A stretch of 64,000 nucleotides of DNA, from assembly GCA_009746045.1 (NCBI GenBank), contig RPFO01000595.1, positions 927,510 through 991,509 on the forward strand, in the 5' to 3' direction. Below the pieces are notes generated by a model that was not told the origin of the DNA, made no database searches, and saw only the letters and a program-made list of their open reading frames with translations. The translations under genes and the position numbers were made by a program. Position 1 is the stretch's first letter. Each line of letters begins with the position of its first letter. Below, one piece after another: positions 32,736 through 43,433 of the stretch. This stretch comes from Mesostigma viride. Its lineage: Eukaryota > Streptophyta > Mesostigmatophyceae > Mesostigmatales > Mesostigmataceae.

Positions 32736-35398
32736 GGGGACCCGTCCCTCCGAATTTTTGGCGCCAAAAAATTCGCGCCGGTACCGCAGGTCATAAATTT
32801 CACGTGCACGGTGCGCGCACCCCTTGCGGAAGTGGCCATGGCGACTGCGTTCAGGCGAAACTACCACACTAGGGCAGGCGAAATGCAAAAATTTTACTCG
32901 AATCTAAAAGAGGATGAGTTTATGATGTTAGTCTGTGGCGGAAATCAGCTGGTTTACAATATCGCTGTTGTTTTTTTATGCCATCGGCATGGGGGGTAAT
33001 CTGAATTTTTTGGTCGCGCGGAATGAAATATAATTCATGATAGCGGCTGTCAAATCGCGGTTTTGGGGGTTGTTCTGACCGTGAAGCAGGCGTTAATATC
33101 GGTTGCATCGAATTCTGAACCGAGCTGGTGCTTTTTGCCATATTTTCGGCCATTATCGGTAAGTAATTGTTCAGACCTGCGCAGTGCGTGTCTGACCTGT
33201 CCATGGAATAACGGCTGTTATTGCGCGCCTGGGCGAGGGATTTACGAGGGCGAGTTACAGATTTGTCGCGAATGTTATATGCTGTCAGTGCCTTCTTCTA
33301 TGAGCTCATCGTTCGATTTTTTTTGCGTTCTTTTTGGGCAGTTTCCGCCAGCTAGCTTGCCGTCGCTTGCCGTTGTGTTGCCGAATACCTGGCAGCTTTA
33401 GATTGTTTTCGTTGATGTCGTGATCAGGGCCGCTTCAGTCGCAGCCTATAGCTCTTCGGAAAGGTATAAGGCATTTCATAAAACGTGTTCTGGCAAGGAT
33501 GTTGTGCGTATGGACGCTTCTTGTTGTTTGAGAGTGACGCACCCTCTCTTCGCAGGCCGCAGCGGCATCACAGCGCTCATGCGCTGAAGGGCCGCCAATG
33601 GTTTCTTTGCATTTTATCGTGCAGGGATGGAAGTGTTATAGTGATGATGATGTTGGAGATATTGCATTTGTGTGACTGCATGTAGATAGCTGGCACCAAT
33701 GGTTGTTTGAGCTTTCCTTTGTTATGATGATGTGACAAGACTACAATGTGCTGAGCCAACCATGGTTGACATGCATGACTGCATGCAAGCTATATATACC
33801 ATGTTCCTACTTGGTTCCTTGCCCTCCATAGTCCCAGTTTGTCATCCATGCCGGGGAGGACAGTTTAGGAGGTGTTGTTGAGCTGATTAGCTTGGTTGGC
33901 ATCAACCTTACACTCTAACCTGGGAGAAACATAGGAAATGCTGCTTAGGCATGTTAGGGCTACCATCGTCAAGGCTATGAACATATTTACAAGGCTGGCC
34001 ATGCTGGAGGGATGATGAACACATATGAGGTGCGTGGCCACCCCTTTGTACTTTGTAAACATACTCTGCATGGTTTGGGTGCATGTTGGATGGCATATTA
34101 AGTGGCACTGTGGGGTTACTAACTTACTGAGTGGTCCTTAGCGCCTTGTCAGGTGGTCATATAGGAAACCCATCAACTTGAGTAGTTCTTGTCACAATGA
34201 CCCCCCACGTTGAGCATGCGTTGCCGTCAGCGTGCAAGAGTTAATCATGTGTGCTTTGGTCAGTTTGCAGATGTCTTTGATGAAGAAGGAGGTGCTAGTG
34301 TGGCTGAATGGTTACTATAATTTCCTTGTAGTGTCTACATGGGTGGCCGTCTTGGAATGGTTGTAACTTGGGCAGTTCTTGTCAGAACGTCGTCAAACCT
34401 TGAACATAGGAGGTACCATATGTGCAGAGGATGGTAGTATGTGGTTGGGAATCACGGTCACACGTCCGGCTGTGGAGGAGCAGCTGGCCTCCCTCAAGCT
34501 GGAGAGGGCACGCCAGCAGGCCAAGAAGAGGGACCCAAACTGGCGCAGGATGCGCAAGAAGAAAAAAACTGAGGCCCAGGGGGGCAAGTGGAAGGATAAC
34601 AAGGCCGGGGGGGGGTATGAGCATGGCAGTGGCTATGCCATCTACGGGCAGCCCGTGGCTGGGCAGGAAGGGGGGGGGGAATCCAGTGACAGTGGCAGTG
34701 ACAGTGTGCTCTGCACGGTGTGTGGCGGTGCAGAGCACAAGAAGGTGAACCCCTTTCTCTTGTGTTCCAACCAGGATCCGGGCGACCATGGGGGCCACAT
34801 GTTGTGCTTGGGTTTCACGCTGTCCACCGTGCCTGGTGATCCCTGGTTTTGTGCAGCATGTGATGACACGGGGGCCAACAGTGTGCTTGATTGACAGTTT
34901 TTCCAGTTTTTTCCAAGTCCTGAAAAGGGCTATAACCATGATCATATGTGTGTTTTACTGGTCAGATTGAGCTGAAAATTGGTCAGTATACATTTCCCAC
35001 CATGTAATATTTGATTTTAACCCCGCTGGCCATATAACATGTGTTATTGATTTGATTTATTTTTTTATGTGCTAAAAAAGACCCTTTTTAGGTCAAAATT
35101 TAACACCTACTAGTTTGAAGTACCATTTTTGGGACCCAACTAGCCAGGTTTTTTGTAAACAGTGGGAACTTAAAGAAAATATCATGGCTGATTCAATTTG
35201 GTCTTGCCATGACCCTATGGTTTAGCGTATTATGCTGGCATCCGGTGTATAGCCAGGGGTCATGAACCCTACAGGTGGGGGGATGCATGCCCAAACATGT
35301 TGTTTTGATGCCCCAAACTCAAATCTGGACATATCATGTGGACTTACAATGTTATTACATGAGTTCACTTTTGGGGTGGTTAGAAGGGACGGGTCCCC
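32736..35398. mobile_element. 2.7-kb TIR DNA transposon, Harbinger-like by its ends
   Basis: Begins GGGGACCCGTCCCT (32736-32749) and ends AGGGACGGGTCCCC (35385-35398), a perfect 14-bp TIR. TTTA flanks both ends (32732-32735 and 35399-35402). GG-starting TIRs with short A/T duplications resemble PIF/Harbinger, which normally duplicates TWA; this is inference. No DDE transposase was recognised; the one notable ORF encodes a PHD-like finger. The outer copia element inserted 11 bp beyond its right end. Confidence 0.6.
34379..34894 (+). CDS. PHD-finger-like protein fragment
   Basis: Open frame of 171 codons ending in TGA. Residues about 35-65 are a basic helix (KLERARQQAKKRDPNWRRMR then KKKK), followed by a Gly/Ser linker. 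The C-terminus is CTVCGG, then FLLCSN, GGHMLC and WFCAAC: the C-x2-C, C, H-x2-C, W-x-C-x2-C spacing of a PHD zinc finger, though the fourth ligand is not an obvious Cys. Such fingers bind histone tails. The 5' end is uncertain; this may be the last exon of a longer gene carried by the element. Confidence 0.5.
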   Translation: MSERRQTLNIGGTICAEDGSMWLGITVTRPAVEEQLASLKLERARQQAKKRDPNWRRMRKKKKTEAQGGKWKDNKAGGGYEHGSGYAIYGQPVAGQEGGGESSDSGSDSVLCTVCGGAEHKKVNPFLLCSNQDPGDHGGHMLCLGFTLSTVPGDPWFCAACDDTGANSVLD

Positions 35399-35409
35399 TT
35401 TAGTGGGAG

Positions 35410-35638
35410 AGTTGAGTAACTCTAGAGCCCTAGGATCTGGCTCTAAGTTCCCCATGTCCGTCCGCACGCCTTCCGCTAGCGTGCGCTAAGCCGCCGGCTA
35501 TAATCCGGCGGTCCGATGCGGTCGACCGGTCTAAGGGCGGCGCCTAGGGTCGGCGCCACCTAGGCCCCAGTCCGGGGCCTTATCCGGGTCGGTACGGACA
35601 GCTAGCCTGTCCCACGGTTACGGCTTACCGGATAGGCT
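35410..35638 (+). repeat. Left LTR of outer copia, 5' part
   Basis: 229 bp matching 53141-53369 with one substitution near the CTAGCGT(G/C)CGC stretch. Cut by the 3.4-kb TIR element. Confidence 0.9.
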
Positions 35639-38600
35639 CACATCACCTAAAAATGGCCTTTTTTGTTACATGGGGTCATATCTCCCACACACATAGTCAG
35701 ATCGGGGTGCCTTTCTGGACTTAAGGTCCCCCTAGGACCCTGTTCACATCACATAAATTGGGGGGCCAACTGAACTAGTTTTAGCATCAAACCGTGACGT
35801 GGAAAAGTGCAAAATACGATGTTTTCCAGGCATAAGGAGGCATAGCAGCCACACACAAGTAGTAAATGTAGTCCAATTCAGCTGGAAATGGTCATGCTTA
35901 TTAATTTACATCCAAAGACAAAGGCCGCCCTTAAGTATGCAATGTAGGACCAAACTATGTGCTATAATTCTGGCATACATGAGCCAAAACACCGTTTTAG
36001 TGCATTATTTTCAAACTTATGAAGCCCCTGCCAGCACATATATGTGGCCCAATCATGCCAGAATTCGTCACATTAATAGCACAATACTTGAATTTACACT
36101 AGAACACAAGTTGGACATATTAGGACCACTGCCGGCCCACTTAAAGTGACGGATGCAAGCAGAAATAGAGCGATTTTTGCCAAAATACTCCATATTCTGC
36201 GCCATTGTCTCGTAAAACTTTGCATTCTTCACTCAATTATCGTCATGGCTGTCATGGGATTCATATACATGCCACTGGGGCTGGATACATTAGCCAACAC
36301 AGACTAAAAAAGCGATCTTCAAGGGAAAAAATCACCATCAATCACAGTAGATGCTGGCATTCGGAACAAGCACCGTAGTGCCTACAAGCCTCAAAAGGGG
36401 AGCTTGGCTGACCAGTCGTGCCTGTCGGCTGACCAGTCTCTTTTCTAAACGGGCCCCGCTCGGCAGCACACACAATCTCCTTTGCAGTACTTGGCCCACT
36501 CTGCTGGGCACCCCTGCTGTGCGTGTCTTATAGCAGCTAATCCAAATATATATCTGCCAGGTGCCTCTCTGCTACATGGAAATACAAAGCGCAATCAAGG
36601 ACAGCAGTGGCTTGGGCTGCTATTCGATTGAGCTCAGCACCTAGCTGCTGTGCAACATGATTCTGCATCAGTGCCTGTCCTAATTGCGCCCCCCCGCCCC
36701 CTTGCCATCATCGTCATGCTCATCATAGTCTTTGGAACGTGCACTGAACTCCAACCCTTGGACAGTCCATAGGTCATTAAGAATCTGTGCATGTAATGCT
36801 AGCTCTTCTCAGTTGAACTCATCTACCACCCTCTCATGGTCGTGTCATCTCTCATGTAATCCACCTAGGTTTATCGTGGCCACTGATCTTTCAGCCCCTC
36901 CTGACATCAAAATCTGGGCAAACACACTGTTGACATCGCCCTTCCTTTTTAGCCTGCATGGCTCCTCATGTTTACCCTTATCTCATCCCTCAACACACCT
37001 AGAACTGTCTATTCATCCCCCTTGCATAGGCGGTGCATAACTGCGGCGTGATGGGGGATTGCCAAAAATAGGTGTAAAATGCATGGGATGGCACGGGGAG
37101 GCTCACACTCATCTTTACAATCACACTCATGTGCTAACAATGTCCCTCTCTGCTTTTGACACTGCATGCACATGCATTTCCTACCGGCTATATCAAGCCT
37201 TTAGTGTGGTTTGGTGCATCAAGAGACATGGCAGGTCAGCTGAGTGCATCAGACCACATTTGTGTTAAGTGTACGCTTGCAACGCTGTTTGCCCACCGCA
37301 TGGAGCTCCCCTTTCGGACAGTGGCACAAGTAGCACTTACACCTTACTCCCAGCCGCTCACCCTGCCCATGCTAGCAACAAGAACAAATGCATGGTCCCC
37401 ATCCCAACGTAAGGTGCATCACATTGATGGCCCTGCCATCACCTAGCAGTGTGCCACCCCTCTCCACCTCAACCTACTCTGAAAGGCCAGGGCCCCAACA
37501 AACCTTTCAAGACATGGCACTCCTCAAAGAAGGCAACCCCTCAAAGAAGGCGAGGCAGTTTAGGTCTAGGGGGGCTTTGGGTAAGTTAAAAGATGATAGA
37601 GTTCACTAACACAGGCCACGGCAACGACAACCTGCTTCACCCGCTGCATCCATACATCACAAGCCATAAACTGCACAGCCTGGCATGATTGCCTAAGGGT
37701 CACGTGATCCAAGATGCCCTTCAGGCTCACCCCAGCACACCGGCCCATCCTCACCACCCCACTGGTCATAGTCATCTACAGTGGCATCAAACTCCTCTAG
37801 GACAGAGTGCAGTAAAGGCAACATAGACGTCCTGACACAATTGAATAAGAACGTGGCTGCTACCTACTGCCCTTAAAAAAAATGTCGATTGCTTGCACAC
37901 ATACGCATTCAATTCTTCAAGCAAGCATGCTAACACCTTCACAGCACATCCCAAGGTTGACATCCATCGAGCTTTGTCAACAAGCATGACTTCCTGATGC
38001 AAACTTAGCTGTCAAGCTAGGAGGAGGAAAGCTAGGTAAAGAGGTGAGATAGACCCCCCCACAGCACCTTCCTGCACCAAAACCATGACAATATCATCCA
38101 GAGCTTGCTAAATACGTACAGCTAACCGGTAGCGGGCGACCTTGCAGTCCAGGTTCAGCGCGAACATCTCGTGTCAGCACCCGGCGGAGATGGCGGACGC
38201 GAACCCACAATGCTTTAAAAGCGAGTCATAAGACTATTTCGGGGAGCGGTGAACGGCTTGGAACACCGAAGGTATGCCGCGACAAAAGCCTGAAGTTTTT
38301 CTCGGAAATACACGCCTGGATGTGGATAAGGGCACCGTTGTCGTGCTTGTGCTTGCGTTGCGAGCAGGCAACCAGTGTTTCTTGCAGTGTCGAGCAGTAA
38401 CAGATGGTGGCGCGAGAGCAATATGTGACTTTTAAATCATGGCTACACAGCTTACACCTCCGCAGGCATGTTGGAACAAGCCCCGCCATGCCGTGAGCCG
38501 AAAAAAAGGAAGAAACGCATCAAGCAAGGACGGTCGTAAACGTCACTGAAAAACAGCAAAATCTGACCTGCCGGCAGGTAATGCGACAGCCTGGAAAATG

Positions 38601-39035
38601 TGATTCGTTTCTCGAAAAACTGATTAGCGCTCGTGAAAGTAGACTTGAAGCCCATTCGGATTCGACCTTTTGGGAATTGTGAGCTTCCAACAAAAAAGTT
38701 TCCCCCACAATTAATAAACATGCATTTTCGCTGCCAATTCCAGATCTGGCCGACACAAAAAAACAGCGTCTCAGTTTGCGAATTATTTTGACGCATGAAC
38801 ATACGCGAATAATATCTACCATGCATCGTCGCAAAGCAGGAGAGTTTACGCGTCGTTTGCATCCATCGCAGCGACTTAACATGCATAATTGACTTATGAC
38901 TGATATTCCGGCGGACATAGGGTCGACAGCCATGCGAGGTGGAATTTTTCTGGTCCCGTCGTCCTCAACGCGACGCGTTCGCGCCAAAATTCCCAGGATC
39001 TCATGTAACCGGACGGACCGATTTTAGGTGATGTG
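35639..39035. mobile_element. 3.4-kb TIR element inside the left LTR of outer copia
   Basis: Starts CACATCACCTAAAA and ends with its reverse complement; a second matched block, GTTACATG, lies at positions 27-34 of both ends. Comparison with the intact right LTR shows that the element plus one extra T was gained, so the target duplication is 1 bp or hidden in the T run. Internal ORFs (for example 38452-38987, minus strand) match nothing I recognise, and it is probably non-autonomous. The CAC start recalls CACTA elements, but the motif is not CACTA. Confidence 0.75.
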
Positions 39036-39154
39036 TTTGCTGGCTAAGACATAAACCAGTGGTTGGCCAGCTCCGACAGCAGTTCTCTGTGTTCACCTTA
39101 TCCCAAGCTCAACGTGACCGACCGCCATAGCTCAGCCGGTCGGGGGCTTTAACT
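39036..39154 (+). repeat. Left LTR of outer copia, 3' part
   Basis: Matches 53370-53487 (TTTGCTGGCTAAGACATAAA to GGGGGCTT(T/A)AACT). The internal region starts with TGTATTCATAAAAATCCCG; no tRNA primer site is obvious. Confidence 0.9.
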
Positions 39155-39173
39155 TGTATTCATAAAAATCCCG

Positions 39174-40805
39174 ATGGCTTCCGGTACACGGAGCCGCACG
39201 GGCGAACACACAGATACGCCAAGTGGCGAGGCCGCAGGGACTGTCCTGCCACGCTTTAGTGCGGACGAGGCCACGAGGTTGATGCAAACCCTCGTGGCGC
39301 AACCTGAACTGGCCAAGCAGTTCAAGCATTTGATGCTTGCTGCTGACGATGCACTGAATCGCGGCCCTCTGAAGCAAACGGAGGTGCCCGCTGATCTACC
39401 TGCCGACTATACGGCGGGGCGACGCAGCAGATTTTCTGGCTGCTCTCAAGCGTCTGCGCGATGGACGCGCGGACAAAGATTCGGAGCTGATTGGTAAGTT
39501 CCGTGCAGTATTCTGCAGTACAACCAAGCACCCAAACATTGCCAATCTAGTTCGCATTGCGGACGACAACAAACAAACCTGGGAAGTTTTTTACAACGGT
39601 CTAGATGCCCACTTGTCGCGGTCTAAGGAAGAGGCCGACGAGCAAGCCTTCAACGACTTCGAGGGCTATGCAGTTAATAAGGCAAATTTGCCCGGGGCTG
39701 CACGTGATTTCCAGGTCTTCGTGCACAAGCACAAGCTGCTAGATACTCTCAAGCCCATTTTCCTGTGCAATCGATTTCTCAAGAAATGCGACCTGTCGTC
39801 GGATGTGCATCTGACCATAGCGACGGAACTCAAAAAGAAGAGTGCTGTCAGTTTCGACGAGGGCATGCTGTATTTGATCTCATGCTTCAAGAGTGCGCAG
39901 TCCAAGCCCACTGCCTCGGCCGCTCTGCCATCCCTGCGCAAGGTGGATACCGGCGCGTCTTCTTCTTCAGGCGCATAGGCTCCAATTACGCGGTCGGAGC
40001 TTACGGCCATCCTGAAAAAGGTCGTCGGCCACGGCAACAACGGGGGCCAGCAGGGGCGCAAGCGCAGGCATGGTGGCGACGCCAAGCAGGGTGATAATGC
40101 CCCGGCCAAGCGGCAGCAGGGGGCGTCTACCATGACCGCAAGCAACGCTGTGAGCGCTGCTTCGGACGTCGCCATGTCCGGGATGACTGCCGAGTTCGCC
40201 CGGACCTGGAGCTCGAGGACAACCTATGCCGCAAGTGCCACGACGTTCTGCGTGGTCACAGCGTGGAGGCGTGCAAGGCCAAGCGCATCGTCGTCCACGG
40301 CACACGCGAGGAGTGGGCAGAGCGACGGGCAGCACGAAAGTCAGGTGAGAGCACGCTCGATACCCCTTCTTTTGCTCCATGTGTCACGCTGAACCGGGCC
40401 GTCGTAGAGCCTGACGTCGTTCCTAAAAGCAACGTGACTGCATCCCCTGTCTCATTCCGTGATGTGCTCACACAATCCGTTGATGCTGCTCTGGCACTGT
40501 CGCGCCAGGATCACGTGCTTACTGAGCACGGATCTACAATGCGTGACCTAAGCAATGTGGTGCCTTCTAGGTCGGGTGTGTACAACGCCGAGCGACCAAG
40601 CACTACTGCAGCACCCCAGCTAGATACTGGGGCGGTTGGGCGTATGAGGAATGTTGAGACAGTGCAAGAGAATGCTGGGCGGGCAGATGTTCTCGGTACA
40701 CACCACCCTAGTGTGGATCTTCACATTGGCAAGGTGCTCACACGGGCGGCCTTTCGTGCAGCCTCTGAAGCTGCACAGTTAGCCAATGTCACTACCCATC
40801 CGTAG
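39174..40805 (+). pseudogene. Gag of outer copia, frameshifted, two zinc knuckles
   Basis: Starts at ATG 39174 (MASGTRSRTG), shifts frame near 39410, then continues (DFLAALKRLRDGRADKDSEL, GLDAHLSRSKEEADEQAFND) to an in-frame TAG at 39976. It reads on (APITRSELTAILKKVVGHGN) and shifts again near 40127. There follow two zinc knuckles, CERCFGRRHVRDDC (CX2CX4HX4C) and CRKCHDVLRGHSVEAC (CX2CX6HX4C), and a linker to the stop at 40803-40805. Capsid plus nucleocapsid, inactive as read. Confidence 0.8.
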
Positions 40806-40862
40806 TCACCCCATCTGTTGAGAATCCTGACAATGCCACTGCACCTCAGGCTGTCACGCTGA

Positions 40863-41785
40863 AACTGTTAGCATACCAGATGCACCGTGCATACGGGCAT
40901 GAGGCCCAAGCCGAGGTAGAGGGGGCACACATGTTAGGGGCACCTTTATACAACGAGCTGAAGAATGTGCGTGCTCAGTGTCCTGCCTGCATCAAGATCA
41001 GGAAGAAGTCGCGTAGGCGGCATGCCAAGACTCCACCCTTGGAGCGAGGGTACCTTGTGGGGGATGTCATGCACATGGAAGGGGGGAACACCTATTTCAT
41101 AGTCAAGGATAGGTTCAGCAAGGTCACCTACATTGAGCCGCTGCCTCACATGTTTGAGGCTGACCTGCACAGGGCTATCAAGATCAGCCTGGCTTTCTTT
41201 GATCCCATAGTGGAGCTCATGCTAGACCAGCAGTTCCGCTGTGTGCAAGGTTTGCCGGGGATGGAGGCCGTGGTCATCGTGGGGCGTGAGGATCACGGCA
41301 ATATGGGCATGATAGATCGCACTGTAAGCTATGTCAAGACTGTACATGGCAGCCAAGCGACAGGATAACCCACATGGCAAATCCTACACGGCCAAGACGG
41401 CGTGGTGCAAGGAGCTCATGCATGTGTGCAACCATAGGCACGTGCTCGATGTCAAGGGCTTTGGGCTAGTCACGCCTCGGGGGCTGTCAGCGGGCACCTA
41501 CTCACCCGAGGTAGTCGAGGCATACCAACAGCATCTACAGGATACCGCCGCCAAGCTGCGGCTCAAGGATGCCACGCTGCCTGATTTGTCTAGCGCTTTT
41601 GAGGTCGGGCAGTTGGTCATGTTCCACAAGGAGAGCTCGCCCAGCGGCAAACAGGGCACCATGCAGGGGCCTGGGGCCATCACAAAGTTAGACTGGCCGC
41701 TGCGGGTCATAGACATAGAGTGGAATGATCGGGTGTATAGGGTACCATGGGCATCGGTGCCGGCAGGCTATAAGCAAGGGGATGG
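40863..41785 (+). pseudogene. Integrase of outer copia, interrupted by the inner element
   Basis: Zinc-binding HRAYGH...CPAC, then the core: GDVMHMEGGNTYFIVKDRFS (first Asp), LMLDQQFRCV (second Asp), and HGNMGMIDRTV where the usual catalytic Glu appears as Asp. A frameshift near 41335 leads into the C-terminal domain (VGQLVMFHKESSPSGKQGTM, WNDRVYRVPWASVP). It stops at the inner insertion; with one GATGG removed, the frame continues at 50256 (GDG|MESELAANRALG). Confidence 0.85.
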
Positions 41786-42432
41786 AGTTAGACGAACCAG
41801 CCCAGAGCGTGTGAGCTCTTGGTCTTTCACGCAAAGCTTGAGCCAATTGCTGGGGACAGCAACCTTTAGCCCAAACACCAAGCCACACCTTGTTGGTCAC
41901 TTCCACGTTCAAGTGGGCAACCAGAGCGCGTGCTTCCGAGATAGCTTGGCCATCCCCATGACCAAGCTATATGCCTCTTTGTTGCTCCTCGTTCCCATCG
42001 GTGTGACGAGGCATGTTGCAGGCTTGCTAGCAAATCCTCAACGTCCACTGGCATCCTTGCAGAGCCAGGACGAACTGGATTTACCTAGCTACCTGCAACC
42101 TAGGAAGTACAGGACCTGTCACAAGCCTGCAAGGCCTAGTATCCTTGCAGCCTTGTGCCAGTTCCAGCACCCCACCAGTCGCAGGCTGCTGTCCCTCCTG
42201 GTCTACGTGGACTACAGTCACGTGATAGTCAGGCTAAGCCTGTGCAGGCACGGCCTGCCACGTGTCCTGTCCACTACCCCAGAAGGTTGCATCCTCGCCA
42301 ACCGCGGACGGCTAGGACTTCGGGACCTCATATCTTTCTTGTCCCTTGTCTGTTTCAGGCGGTCAGCACGGCGTTGGAAAGGTCTTTCCAAACTGCATCC
42401 ACTTAGCATATTGGTTGCCCAAAATGCTAACT
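41786..42432 (-). repeat. 3' LTR of inner copia
   Basis: Near-identical direct repeat of 49605-50250; differences include GACGAACC/GACGAAACC and TACCCCAG/TACCCAG. Confidence 0.93.
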
Positions 42433-43433
42433 CCAACCCTTTCTTCTTTTTGGAGCTGGACCAGCTTGAAACAACCTAGCCTAGCTTGTGCCCACTCAGC
42501 CACAGATCGCTTGGTCCCTTGAGGTTGATCAGACCTGTCAGGGCCCAGGTTCCTGCCTTCCTTTTGGGAACACAACATATGTGCCCTTGGAACAGCTTAG
42601 GTATGCTGGCCAGTGAATCAGAGGTCACCCCAGGTTATCCCCTGACCCCTTGGTCAGCTCCCAACCTTTCCTTGGGAACTTGGTGTTGGATTAATGTCAA
42701 GGTACATTACCTAGCTCAATGGCTGGGATTACAGGATGCCAAGAACGTACTATTGTGAGTTCCTGGTCTTTCACAGTTATCACAGGCGCCCGTTCTTATG
42801 GCGCCCGCCTTGGCCAACCTTTCCCTTCTGCTCAAAGAACCCAGGTAGCACCTAGATTAATGCTGTCTCCTTGGGGAGCCCATGTCTTCACTGGGTGTTA
42901 AGCCCAGGAGTCATTCACGCCAGGCTGTGGCTCTGCTGGGGAATTGAACCCCACCCCAACCTCCAGGTTTATAGGTGACCTGGAACTTTCACAAGACAAA
43001 CATGACAACCATGAACAACATGAGAATGACATGATTATGTTTTATTCAAGCATTATATAACCCAGAATGTGGCTCCCTGGCAACCATGTCACATGGTCAC
43101 ACAACCAGGTTCTTTATTAGCAACAGGTTGGAAACAAGCACTAGAAAACATATGTACAGCAACCTGTAAGAACCAGCATTCGGGTTGCCCTTGCATGGCC
43201 TAACTGTTTGAGGCCAAAGGCGTCGACTTAAGTCCTGGCGACTCTTCTGAACCCCATGGGGAGGGCCAGGCATGATTCTCAGCTGGTAGGAGTGACATTC
43301 CACACCAACTCCTGTCCAGGAGGGTGTACCTAACCCTGAAGGACCAGTTGTCAACCAGCAAGCACCAGTCACCACTTGGCACTTTGGTCAAACAACCCAC
43401 CGGGGACACCCAAGCTGAAGCAAGGCCTGGTCT
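42433..43433 (-). other. Non-coding 3' region of inner copia
   Basis: About 1 kb between the RNase H stop and the 3' LTR. No ORF of note; it holds the purine-rich tract beside the LTR. Confidence 0.6.

Noticed and set aside
34382-34945. 187-codon minus-strand ORF opposite the PHD-like ORF
   Set aside because: Shadow frame; the plus strand has the Cys/His pattern and natural composition.
40600-40660. LDTGAVGR in the outer copia Gag-integrase linker as the protease active site
   Set aside because: DTGA occurs, but the surrounding sequence lacks the beta-strand and ILGxxF features of retropepsins, and a much better protease-like domain lies at 50477-50965.
41331-42479. 382-codon ORF as one protein
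   Set aside because: Only its first 150 codons are integrase; the rest runs into the LTR of the inner element.
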